A stretch of 64,000 nt of DNA from contig JABDFU010000003.1 in assembly GCA_013286385.1 (NCBI GenBank), forward strand, positions 1 to 64,000, given 5' to 3'. The translations under genes and the position numbers were made by a program. This DNA comes from Bacteroidota bacterium (GTDB lineage: Bacteria > Bacteroidota > Bacteroidia > JABDFU01). Every line of letters starts with the position of its first letter. Position 1 is the stretch's first letter. Positions 55,097 through 62,915 of this stretch are shown here, piece after piece. A model generated the notes under the pieces. It was not told the origin of the DNA, did no database searches, and saw only the letters and a program-made list of their open reading frames with translations.

Positions 55097-55627
55097 TTAG
55101 AGATACGCAGGGATCGATTCAGCCGTTTTTGTTTTCGCGGATGTCGTTCTGTGGACAAACTTATTTTCAAGGAGCTGAATGGCATTTTTGATTTCGACTT
55201 TATTGTTGAGGCATTGGCTGAGAAACTGGGAAGAATAAAAATCCTCCGCCTCAACAGCTGTAGAAAGAGCTTTGGTAAATGTTTTAACCTGATAACCTGC
55301 AATGGTATGGTAATAAATCGAGAGGGTATTGCGGATAGCCTTCTCATCCTGCACATGCGTATGTAAAGTCGAATTTAACTCGGTAAATGTTGTATCCAGA
55401 ACCGCGTCGTCGGTCTGCATCGGGACAACAGTTAAATGGGTCATTATTTTGTCGATATTATCAACAGCGATCTGATTTTCAACAAATGCCCATTGCAGAA
55501 ACCGCTGCAACTCCTCCGGCAGCTTTTTTACCGCCAGGATTTTCAACTCTGCTTCAATTCTTTTTTCATTTGAATACAGGTTCAGGGTTTTTATTTTCAG
55601 CTTTTCGATGGTCTTGGTCAGGTCCAT
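55097..55627 (-). CDS. Helical hypothetical protein
   Basis: A 176-residue soluble protein, almost fully helical by composition (LKIKTLNLYSNEKRIEAEL, KKLPEELQRFLQWAFVENQI). Spacing of Glu and His residues (ENQ, HTHVQDE, YYHTIAGYQ) recalls four-helix ferritin-like or DUF892-type stress proteins, but the metal ligands are not convincing. No signal peptide. It is divergent from the phasin-like gene and shares a 123-base upstream region with it. Confidence 0.65.
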   Translation of the reverse strand: MDLTKTIEKLKIKTLNLYSNEKRIEAELKILAVKKLPEELQRFLQWAFVENQIAVDNIDKIMTHLTVVPMQTDDAVLDTTFTELNSTLHTHVQDEKAIRNTLSIYYHTIAGYQVKTFTKALSTAVEAEDFYSSQFLSQCLNNKVEIKNAIQLLENKFVHRTTSAKTKTAESIPAYL

Positions 55628-55717
55628 GACAGTAATTTAAAATGTATGGGAACGAAGGAACGCCAGAAAGCAAAGCTTTGCAATGATTAAAATCACCTCT
55701 TGAATTGACAGTTTACA

Positions 55718-55748
55718 TTTGAACCGGCTCCTGTATAGCTTTCATTTG
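55718..55748 (+). promoter_or_regulatory. Candidate promoter for the phasin-like gene
   Basis: TTTG (55718-55721), a 19-base spacer, then TTCATTTG (55741-55748), one mismatch from TAnnTTTG. The leader to the ATG at 55784 would be about 30 bases. Confidence 0.45.
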
Positions 55749-55783
55749 TAGTGCATATGTACAAACTAAAAAAACAGATCAAC

Positions 55784-56386
55784 ATGGCTAACACAACAAA
55801 TGAAACGGCAGAAAAAATCAAGGGCAGCATAAAGGCCAGCTCTGAAAAGTCGAAGGAAACAATACGGGAAATTATTGCTTCCGGCAACAAGTACCTCCAT
55901 TCTGCAATAGAGGCTAACAGACAGATTATTGATTCGGTGAAAGAAAAGCTGAACCGGGAAAAGCTGGATGACACCGTTACAGGTGCACTGAAAAATGCCT
56001 ACCAGAAGTCAATCGAACTTTCGGAAGATGCCTTGGACAGCATAATTAATTCCTACAGCAGACAGATGGAATTGGCTATTGATTCAAACAGCAAGCTTCT
56101 GGATACTGTAAAAGAGCTGAAAATCGCCAGGCCCGGGCAGCTTATCAATACGATTAAGGAAAATTTTGAGGCCACCCGTGAGTTAAATGTCAGGAACACA
56201 AAGGAAATGGTTGATTTTTACAACAAACACAGCAACCTCGCACTCAATTTCAATAAGAAACTGGGTGAAAGCCTAAATGTACAAATCGATGCCATGGCCA
56301 AATTGCAACGCGACGGATACCATAAATTCACTGAATGGGCTTCAGAATGGTGGAAAAATTCTGCAAAAGAGACCGCAAATAATTAA
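55784..56386 (+). CDS. Phasin-like helical protein
   Basis: A 200-residue soluble protein from the ATG at 55784 (MANTTNETAEKIKGSIKAS); an in-frame GTG at 55751 falls on the promoter and is rejected. The whole length is amphipathic helix (SDE-rich heptads such as YLHSAIEANRQIIDSVKEKL) without signal or membrane segment, and the end is Trp-rich (FTEWASEWWKNSAKET). The pattern recalls phasins and other surface-coating proteins, but no polyester synthase is nearby, so the function is uncertain. Confidence 0.7.
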   Translation: MANTTNETAEKIKGSIKASSEKSKETIREIIASGNKYLHSAIEANRQIIDSVKEKLNREKLDDTVTGALKNAYQKSIELSEDALDSIINSYSRQMELAIDSNSKLLDTVKELKIARPGQLINTIKENFEATRELNVRNTKEMVDFYNKHSNLALNFNKKLGESLNVQIDAMAKLQRDGYHKFTEWASEWWKNSAKETANN

Positions 56387-56391
56387 GCTTT

Positions 56392-56967
56392 TTACAGCCC
56401 CTTAACAATCTTAATAAGCTCAGGCTGACCATTTCCCTTGGTCTCAATCTTCATCAGGTAATAGCCGGCAGAGATAGCAGAAAGATGGTGCAGTTCTGAA
56501 CCGGATTTCCGGGAAGAGTGGCCACTACTGTGGAATCTCTAAGCGATCGGCCCTTACCGGTAGTATCGCTGAAAACGGCATTGGGTGAGGTGATGAGTAA
56601 GGCAGTCGAATCCTTGTGGGCGTGACTGTCTGTAACTTTAACCCGGTAAAATCCGGCGCAAAGTGTGTCGGCGCTGTTAGCTGTAGCCCCGTTTGAAAAC
56701 AGAATGGAATACGGAGCAACTCCTCCGTTTACGGAGACTGTTGCTGAACCGTTGCACAATCCGGAGGCGCTGACATTGGTTGTGCGGTTCGCAAAAGCAG
56801 AATCAATGATGGCATTGGCAACACGTGTACCGGTGTTGAACTAATGGATAAGGAAAGGGATGCACAGAAAACCGAATCTACATGCAGGAAAGCCGCAGAA
56901 GATTGTTTTGAAAAAAGAAGTGCGAGGGCAAACACTAAAACAAACGTGGTAGAGGAATTTTTTTCAT
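56392..56967 (-). pseudogene. Decayed T9SS protein gene with SprB-like repeat and type A sorting domain
   Basis: An ATG at 56967 followed by seven A would read MKK then NSSTTFVLVFALALLFSKQS (a signal peptide) if one more A were present. The next part fits a second frame (TRVANAIIDSAFANRTTNVS, then LCNGSATVSVNGGVAPYSI, an SprB-like repeat). The end fits a third frame: SAISAGYYLMKIETKGNGQP and ELIKIVKGL then stop, the typical end of a type A T9SS sorting domain. At least three shifts, plus a likely internal deletion around 56490, make it a dead gene. Confidence 0.7.
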
Positions 56968-57178
56968 TGTTTAGAATTTAAGGGTAGCCTTTTGCTAAAG
57001 TAATCAAAAGGTTGTTACGACAGCAAAATGCGGATTTCGGAGTGAAAATCGGGCTTGGGGGTCAGATCTGGACTGACTATGATCAATGACATGAGGCAGG
57101 ATGATGCGAATCATTGCAGAGTCAAACTGCATCTGCTTACTTTGAAGTCTAAATTCTATAAAACTAAAACACCACACT

Positions 57179-58066
57179 ATGAAAAAGCACCTCCCCCTGG
57201 CTAGTTCAGCTTTCCTGTTTGCAGGTTTAGCTTTCCTGTTTGCATGCAACTCCGGTCCTAAAGCCCATACTCCTCTGGAGGACAGTCTTGCCAAAGTCAA
57301 TACCGGCATGAATACGCAACTGAAAGAAAAGGATTCCCTTATTTACACCAAGGAAGAAGCCATGACCGAATTTATTCATTCCTTTAATGATATACAGGAC
57401 AACCTGAACAAAATAAAAGAGAAGGAAAAAATCATTACAAACAATTCGGGCAGTGTCGAATTTAAAAAGTCAAACAAAGACCAGATTATTGGCGATATCC
57501 AGCTTATCTACGATTTACTGAACAAAAACAAGCAACGTCTTGCAAGTGTCACCAAAAAACTGAAAGACGCCAATTTGCAGAACCAGGACCTCGAAACAGC
57601 CTGTGTTAACCTCACCAACCAGCTCCTGGATAAAGAAACTGATATTTCTGATCTAAAAGATAAGCTGGTGAAACTGAATGTCGATTTATCCACCCTTAAA
57701 ACACAGTATGCAGAAGAAAAGCAAGAGGCTGATTTAAAAACAGAGGCATTAAATACTGGTCATTATGTTGTCGGACGGGCGAAAGAACTGGCGCGAAAAG
57801 GACTGATTACCAAAGAAGGCGGATTTATAGGCCTTGGAAAAGTAATCGAGATGAGTAAAACAGTTGACCAAAACTACTTTAACAAAATTGATATTACCCA
57901 GACAACAGAAATTCCGCTTTCCGGAAAAAGGGCCAAAGTGGTTACTACACATCCCGGTGATTCTTACAAACTGATTGAAACAGCAGGCGTTTACAGCAAA
58001 CTGGAGATTCTGGATGCGGACAAATTCTGGAGCGCTTCAAAATACCTGATTGTAACTACCGATTAG
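57179..58066 (+). CDS. Coiled-coil lipoprotein
   Basis: A 295-residue lipoprotein with signal MKKHLPLASSAFLFAGLAFL, then FAC (lipobox Cys23). Residues 55-190 form a long coiled coil (KEKEKIITNN, LQNQDLETACVNLTNQLLD, DKLVKLNVDLSTLKTQY). The C-terminal 100 residues form a compact beta-rich domain (GHYVVGRAKELARKGLITK, KVIEMSKTVDQNYFNKIDI). Lipoproteins of this plan are common in Bacteroidota without assigned function. A 21-base duplication lengthens the signal peptide. Confidence 0.85.
   Translation: MKKHLPLASSAFLFAGLAFLFACNSGPKAHTPLEDSLAKVNTGMNTQLKEKDSLIYTKEEAMTEFIHSFNDIQDNLNKIKEKEKIITNNSGSVEFKKSNKDQIIGDIQLIYDLLNKNKQRLASVTKKLKDANLQNQDLETACVNLTNQLLDKETDISDLKDKLVKLNVDLSTLKTQYAEEKQEADLKTEALNTGHYVVGRAKELARKGLITKEGGFIGLGKVIEMSKTVDQNYFNKIDITQTTEIPLSGKRAKVVTTHPGDSYKLIETAGVYSKLEILDADKFWSASKYLIVTTD
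57208..57244. repeat. 21-bp tandem duplication in a signal peptide
   Basis: AGCTTTCCTGTTTGCA occurs at 57208-57223 and 57229-57244. The duplication encodes AFLFAGL then AFLFACN, extending the hydrophobic core of the lipoprotein signal by seven residues. Confidence 0.6.
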
Positions 58067-58082
58067 AACACCGTCCTTACGA

Positions 58083-60467
58083 TCAGAACTCAATCCGATA
58101 GCCGCCGTATGGAAATACCCCCAACTGGTATTGCGTACTGACCTGTTTGGATTCAGAATTGTAAATCTGGTTTAATATATTCTGGTGATTGAACATGTTT
58201 TCAACAGTGGCAAACCAGCTTTGCGAAAATCCTTTCTGATTGATTTTATACACAATCTTAAAATCAATTTTTGAATACGGAGTAAATGAAAATTCGTTCG
58301 TCTCCGAATTGACATAGACGGCCTGGCCTTCAGCCTGGGATAAAGCAAGATTGATGGGCGTATAGCGATTTCCTCCGGCCAGGGTTCCTTTCAGATCAAT
58401 GACGATCATTTTGTTTCCTTTTCCCAAAGCGATTTCATAGCCGCCCAGGGCATTGAGTACATATCCACCGCTGAATGCCGAGTACCTCAGGGTATCGTCG
58501 CTCCCCCTGTACATCGATTTGTAAAAGGAGGCGGTCAGCAGAAAATAATAATGTTTGCTGAAAAACTTTTCCAGGGTCAATTCAATACCATAATTTTTAG
58601 CGGTGCCCTTGTTCGTTAAACTATCCACTGTCGGCAATCCGTCCAGACTGTTCCCTACATTTACCATTGAAAAGGGCGTTGGCCGCTGCTGAACAGGTAC
58701 ATCGTACAGCCACTGAAAATAACTTTCAACTTTAATACGGAAACTCTTTGAAACAGAGCGATCATAGCCCAAAACAACATGATTGCTTTTGGTAAAGCCC
58801 AGGTCTTTGTTGGTTTCGGTATAGGGCCCCGTTCCTACGTTATTGTCGTAGGACCTTAAATAATAATACAACAGCGGCTGGGTCTGGCTGTGCATTCCGG
58901 TAGACAAACTCAATGCTTGCCTGGGAAGAAACTGCCATCGCAAGCCAAGCCGCGGTTCGAGGTCAGCCGAATTATTCAGGGTAAACCATTGGGCATGCAG
59001 GCCGCCGTTGAATGTCAGTTTATCGGTAATGCGGTTTTGCCACTCGCAGTAGGCCTGTGCAAGACCGGTGTAATTGTTTTTTAACTGCAACTGGTTAACT
59101 GTAGCTTTAATGGTATCCGAATAATACTGTGTGCTGTAATTGGAAAATAATTCAGCATAGGAAACACCTGTTTTAATCAGATTCTTAGTATTTATTTTAT
59201 CGGTGAGGGTATAGTAGAGCGCGTACTGCCCCTCAACAGGCTTGCTGTTGTAGGTAGTAAAGGGATTCGGATGAGCTATGGACAGCGTATCCACCAGTGT
59301 GCGTGTCTGATAGGCAGAAGCCGTCAGTGACAATTTTCCGTAAATCTTATCAGTGAAGGAACAAAAGTGAGTCAAACCCACGGCCCCGGTTGAAGATCCG
59401 TAATACAGATCCTGGCCGGTGGAAGTAAAAGACCAGTCACTTGAACTTTGCTGACTGTCTATAATTGAAATGTTGCTTACTCCGCCAAGTCCCCAGATGG
59501 AAAAGGTTCCCGCATGTGCAGTCGGGAAATTGAATTTAAAGGTAAGATCCTGGTATTCGGGCACACCCGATACGCCGAAGTTAATTCCTAAAATCTGCAA
59601 GGGCTTCAGATTGGAATACCGGTAATCAATCAGGAAGGAGCTACCTGTGGACCTGGAAATGGGCCCTTCGGCCTCGAACTCGAGTCCGTTGAGTCCCACC
59701 TGGGCAGCATATTCATACTTCTCGTTGTTCCCATCCCTTAATTTCAGATCGAATACAGCAGCATTCGCGTTCCCGTATTCGGCAGGGAAAGCTCCGGTCA
59801 TAAAATCAGAATGCGCAAGCACATTGGTATTGATCATACTGATGGGGCCTCCCGTAGTTCCTTCGGTTGCAAAATGATTGGGGTTGGGAATTTCGACTCC
59901 TTCGAGCATCCACAGCACCCCGATAGGGGAATTGCCGCGAACAACAATAGCGTTGTTCGCGTCGTTCCCGGAAGCTACCCCGGCGTAATTTTCAACCATC
60001 CTGCTGACATCGCCTCTTCCGCCGGCATACCGGTTCGCTTCATCGGGATCAAAATCCCTTGCACTGTTAGTGGTCATTTCGCTATTCGCACGGGTCTTGT
60101 CTTTGTCGCTTTTGATTTCTATCTGTGAAGCACTCATTACTTTTTCATGCAATTCGATCTGCAAGACCACTTCTTTGCCCGAAGAAACAATCAGATTGGT
60201 TAACCAGGCCTCTTCGTAACCGATAAAACTTACCTTGATCGCCCTTCTTCCCACAGGAACCATCAGAAACTTGAATTTTCCATCCCCGTCCGTCGAAGCC
60301 CCCAGAAAAGTATCAAGACCGGCGACACTGACGGTTGCACCGGGTAATGGGATTTTTGAGTCAGCGTCTACAACACGGCCCCGGACGGTTTGAAAAAAGG
60401 GTTGTGAAAAGACAGAATGGGAAATAAGCAGGAACAGAGAAATTTGCAACGCGACTTTCTCGACCAT
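58083..60467 (-). CDS. TonB-dependent receptor
   Basis: An outer-membrane receptor of 794 residues. I start at the ATG at 60467 (MVEKVALQISLFLLISHSVF signal); the frame extends to a GTG at 60488. A carboxypeptidase-regulatory-like domain (about 28-110, VRGRVVDADSKIPLPGATVS) precedes the plug (about 140-260, GDVSRMVENYAGVASGNDAN, IVVRGNSPIGVLWMLEGVEI) and a 22-strand barrel ending YRIEF. No SusD partner is adjacent, so it is not a typical polysaccharide-utilisation pair; substrate unknown. A 12-mer repeat lies in codons for ANSEM near residue 125. Confidence 0.93.
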   Translation of the reverse strand: MVEKVALQISLFLLISHSVFSQPFFQTVRGRVVDADSKIPLPGATVSVAGLDTFLGASTDGDGKFKFLMVPVGRRAIKVSFIGYEEAWLTNLIVSSGKEVVLQIELHEKVMSASQIEIKSDKDKTRANSEMTTNSARDFDPDEANRYAGGRGDVSRMVENYAGVASGNDANNAIVVRGNSPIGVLWMLEGVEIPNPNHFATEGTTGGPISMINTNVLAHSDFMTGAFPAEYGNANAAVFDLKLRDGNNEKYEYAAQVGLNGLEFEAEGPISRSTGSSFLIDYRYSNLKPLQILGINFGVSGVPEYQDLTFKFNFPTAHAGTFSIWGLGGVSNISIIDSQQSSSDWSFTSTGQDLYYGSSTGAVGLTHFCSFTDKIYGKLSLTASAYQTRTLVDTLSIAHPNPFTTYNSKPVEGQYALYYTLTDKINTKNLIKTGVSYAELFSNYSTQYYSDTIKATVNQLQLKNNYTGLAQAYCEWQNRITDKLTFNGGLHAQWFTLNNSADLEPRLGLRWQFLPRQALSLSTGMHSQTQPLLYYYLRSYDNNVGTGPYTETNKDLGFTKSNHVVLGYDRSVSKSFRIKVESYFQWLYDVPVQQRPTPFSMVNVGNSLDGLPTVDSLTNKGTAKNYGIELTLEKFFSKHYYFLLTASFYKSMYRGSDDTLRYSAFSGGYVLNALGGYEIALGKGNKMIVIDLKGTLAGGNRYTPINLALSQAEGQAVYVNSETNEFSFTPYSKIDFKIVYKINQKGFSQSWFATVENMFNHQNILNQIYNSESKQVSTQYQLGVFPYGGYRIEF
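60078..60089. repeat. Dispersed 12-mer inside the TonB-dependent receptor gene
   Basis: TTCGCTATTCGC, identical to the copy at 41142 and in the same orientation. It encodes ANSE in a linker, as at 41.1 kb. Confidence 0.5.
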
Positions 60468-60568
60468 CTGGGATCCGGCTGATTTCACCCGACAAACCTA
60501 CGAAATTGCAAAAACATTGTTGTGGGGGTGTAGCGGCATTCCCAACCCACAAATAACCTGAAAATAAG

Positions 60569-60576
60569 TATCTTTG
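60569..60576 (+). promoter_or_regulatory. Candidate -7 element for the histidine kinase gene
   Basis: TATCTTTG, full match, eight bases before the ATG at 60585. If transcription begins as usual, an alternative ATG at 60600 would have the longer leader. Confidence 0.4.
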
Positions 60577-60584
60577 GTTCTGTA

Positions 60585-61916
60585 ATGCACCCTCAATTAA
60601 TGAATCAGGACAAAAAATCTGTTCAGGAAGTAGATCAGATACTTGATCTTATTTCTTCCCTTAAAACCCGGATAACTCTAAACCAGGATTTAAGCTGTAT
60701 TTCAGACGAACAATTTGATCGCATTGTGGAGAATGTACAATCCCTTAAAATAAACATTTACAATCACAAACTTTTCTCTGAACCAACGAAGGACCGCCTC
60801 GAAGAGTTAACGGATATTATGACTTCAATAGCCCAGCTTGATTTTACCAAAAAGGCTCCAGTCGGGGATGAGGAGAATCACCTGGATTACATTGCCATCG
60901 GTCTTAACCTGTTGTCTTACCAGCTGAACAAAAAAATAACGCCCATACTAAATTCAGCTGATGCTTTTGAAAGTTTGCAATTGCCTTTTATAATTGTTGA
61001 TAAACAAAGTAATGTACGAAGCATTAATAAACAGGGGGTGATTACACTGGGCCGGAAGCAGGAAGAAATTACAGGAAAAAAAATCTATCAAATTCTGGAT
61101 GAGTCACAGGGAAAGCCGGTTTTGATCTTAAGCAATGGCTATCGCCAGCCAATAGCTGTCCATAAAGCCGTTTTCAAGAATGAAAACGGAACAGAATCAG
61201 GATATACTTATTTATGTCTGCCAGCTACTGAAACAAAAGAAACCACTTCTTTTATCGGCAACAAGATTGATCTTTTACGTATCCACCACGATGTTACCAA
61301 CCCGGTAAAAAATATAAGAGAACTGGTAAAAATCGGCAAATCGGAGACTACCAATTCAGCAACACGTAAACTATTTGATCTGATTGATAAATGCCGCCAT
61401 GCAATTGAAAACCATTTGAAAGACCTCTTTGACATTTTGTTCATGCGCCTGGAACCGGCAAAATCTGAAACTATTGATTTAAAAATTTTGGTCCATACGC
61501 TCATTTCCCAACTGTCCCATTATCCCAGGTTTGAAGAAATAGAATTTAAAACCAGTTACATCGGTGACAAAAAAATTTCTTCGGACAAAAAGCTGATTTC
61601 TTCCATACTACAGAACCTGATTGAAAATGCCGTAAAGTATTCGAAACCGGATGGCAGTCCTGTTATCAGCATTTCAATCCGGATAAGCGAAAAGAAATTA
61701 AAAATAGAGGTCAAAGACAATGGCGTAGGAATTGAAAAGTCGGATCTTCCGGAAATATTCAAGCCCCATTACCGGGCGACAACGCTATCCGATGGCAAAG
61801 GACTTGGTTTATACATTGTAAAAGAGGCCGTTGAAAAACTTGGAGGAGAAACAGAAGTAGCAAGTTTCCGCGGAAAAGGATCCGCTTTTAAAGTAATCCT
61901 TCCGCTTTCAACTTAA
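60585..61916 (+). CDS. Cytoplasmic PAS-domain histidine kinase
   Basis: A 443-residue kinase with no membrane segment. The N-terminal 110 residues are helical, then a PAS domain (about 120-215, LPFIIVDKQSNVRSINKQGV), then a HisKA-like region with His about residue 235 (IHHDVTNPVKNIREL). The HATPase domain has N box LIENAVKYSKPDGS, G1 VKDNGVGIEKSD and G2 DGKGLGLYIVKEAV. The start at 60585 or 60600 cannot be decided. The convergent STAS-like pair is 32 bases away. Confidence 0.92.
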   Translation: MHPQLMNQDKKSVQEVDQILDLISSLKTRITLNQDLSCISDEQFDRIVENVQSLKINIYNHKLFSEPTKDRLEELTDIMTSIAQLDFTKKAPVGDEENHLDYIAIGLNLLSYQLNKKITPILNSADAFESLQLPFIIVDKQSNVRSINKQGVITLGRKQEEITGKKIYQILDESQGKPVLILSNGYRQPIAVHKAVFKNENGTESGYTYLCLPATETKETTSFIGNKIDLLRIHHDVTNPVKNIRELVKIGKSETTNSATRKLFDLIDKCRHAIENHLKDLFDILFMRLEPAKSETIDLKILVHTLISQLSHYPRFEEIEFKTSYIGDKKISSDKKLISSILQNLIENAVKYSKPDGSPVISISIRISEKKLKIEVKDNGVGIEKSDLPEIFKPHYRATTLSDGKGLGLYIVKEAVEKLGGETEVASFRGKGSAFKVILPLST

Positions 61917-61948
61917 GCTGTTCGGATTTTACCTGAGCCGCACTGATT

Positions 61949-62362
61949 TTAATTAACCTGCACATGCGTATATAATTTCAGCCAGCGAAGCGCTTTTTCC
62001 CTGTCAGTAAACAGCTGCGTCGGCATCGGAGGCCTGCTTAATTTAAGGTAAAAATTGGCAAAAAGATTTTGTATGGGCGTATTGGTCACCACCGCAAGGG
62101 AATTTATATTTACACCGGCTTCCTTAGAGGCCAGGTAGTCCCTCGCATCATCATCGACATGTTTTAGATTCCTGATATCCGCAATTACAGGCCTTGTAAC
62201 CCCATTAGAAACTTTTAAACGGTCCTGAACAGTTTGTCTGGCTATAGTCAGACTTATCTTAAGTTCGGGCTGATAAATAAAAAAAAGAATCCCCTCTTCC
62301 AGCCAGACCTGGATGTGTTCATTTTCAAAATAATTTTCCCTTTTTGCTTCCATACTGTCCAT
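61949..62362 (-). CDS. STAS/SEC14-like protein, copy 2 of a tandem pair
   Basis: A 137-residue soluble protein of the STAS-like (DUF7793-like) type: HIQVWLEEGILFFIYQPELK, VIADIRNLKHVDDDARDYLA, SLAVVTNTPIQNLFANFYLK and a C-terminal helix EKALRWLKLY. It is paralogous to the adjacent gene nine bases upstream. Such proteins in Bacteroidota sit beside sensor kinases and may bind a small ligand. The pair could act with the convergent kinase or with the synthase gene; no direct evidence. Confidence 0.8.
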   Translation of the reverse strand: MDSMEAKRENYFENEHIQVWLEEGILFFIYQPELKISLTIARQTVQDRLKVSNGVTRPVIADIRNLKHVDDDARDYLASKEAGVNINSLAVVTNTPIQNLFANFYLKLSRPPMPTQLFTDREKALRWLKLYTHVQVN

Positions 62363-62371
62363 TGAATTGAA

Positions 62372-62758
62372 TTATTTATACTGTTCGAGCCACCTCAGTC
62401 CTGCCGCCACGTTGCTGAATACAAAGGTCGGAATCACAGGTTTGCTGAACTTCAAAAAAAAATTTGCATACAATTTAGTGAATTTATTTCCGGTCACAAT
62501 TCCTACCGCAGTCATATTTCTGAGTGCTTCAGCTGTGGCATAATAATCTCGTGCATCACTGTCAATGCCCGAAACATTACGGATGTCTGACAGAACCGGA
62601 CGTGAAATATCGTGCATAAATTCAAGACGCTCCTGTACACCCATCCTGGCATTTTCAAGGGTAATGTGCGTGTTCTCCCAAAATTCACTGAAAATAATTC
62701 CATCTTCAAGCCACATCCTGCCAAGTTTTGTTTCTATATAATTTCCGGAGTCTCTCAT
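62372..62758 (-). CDS. STAS/SEC14-like protein, copy 1 of a tandem pair
   Basis: A 128-residue paralogue of the next gene: RMWLEDGIIFSEFWENTHIT, VLSDIRNVSGIDSDARDYYA, VGIVTGNKFTKLYANFFLKF and GLRWLEQYK. Alignment with the second copy is continuous along the whole length, with the DARDY motif in both. First of the two-gene minus-strand unit. Confidence 0.8.
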   Translation of the reverse strand: MRDSGNYIETKLGRMWLEDGIIFSEFWENTHITLENARMGVQERLEFMHDISRPVLSDIRNVSGIDSDARDYYATAEALRNMTAVGIVTGNKFTKLYANFFLKFSKPVIPTFVFSNVAAGLRWLEQYK

Positions 62759-62915
62759 TCACCGCTCAAATATAGGTAATTGAAATTCCAGGTATATCAG
62801 TGTATGTTAATTTCTTTTTGAAAATAGTCACCAAAAAGTAAAACTTAAAAGACCGTTCCACGTAAGACAAACATATTTTAGTTCTCAACGCTAACACTCC
62901 ACTAAAACCCCATTT

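Noticed and set aside
57004..57309. Minus-strand frame of 101 codons at the lipoprotein start
   Set aside because: Composition unlike a real protein and it overlaps the promoter and signal peptide of the clear lipoprotein gene.
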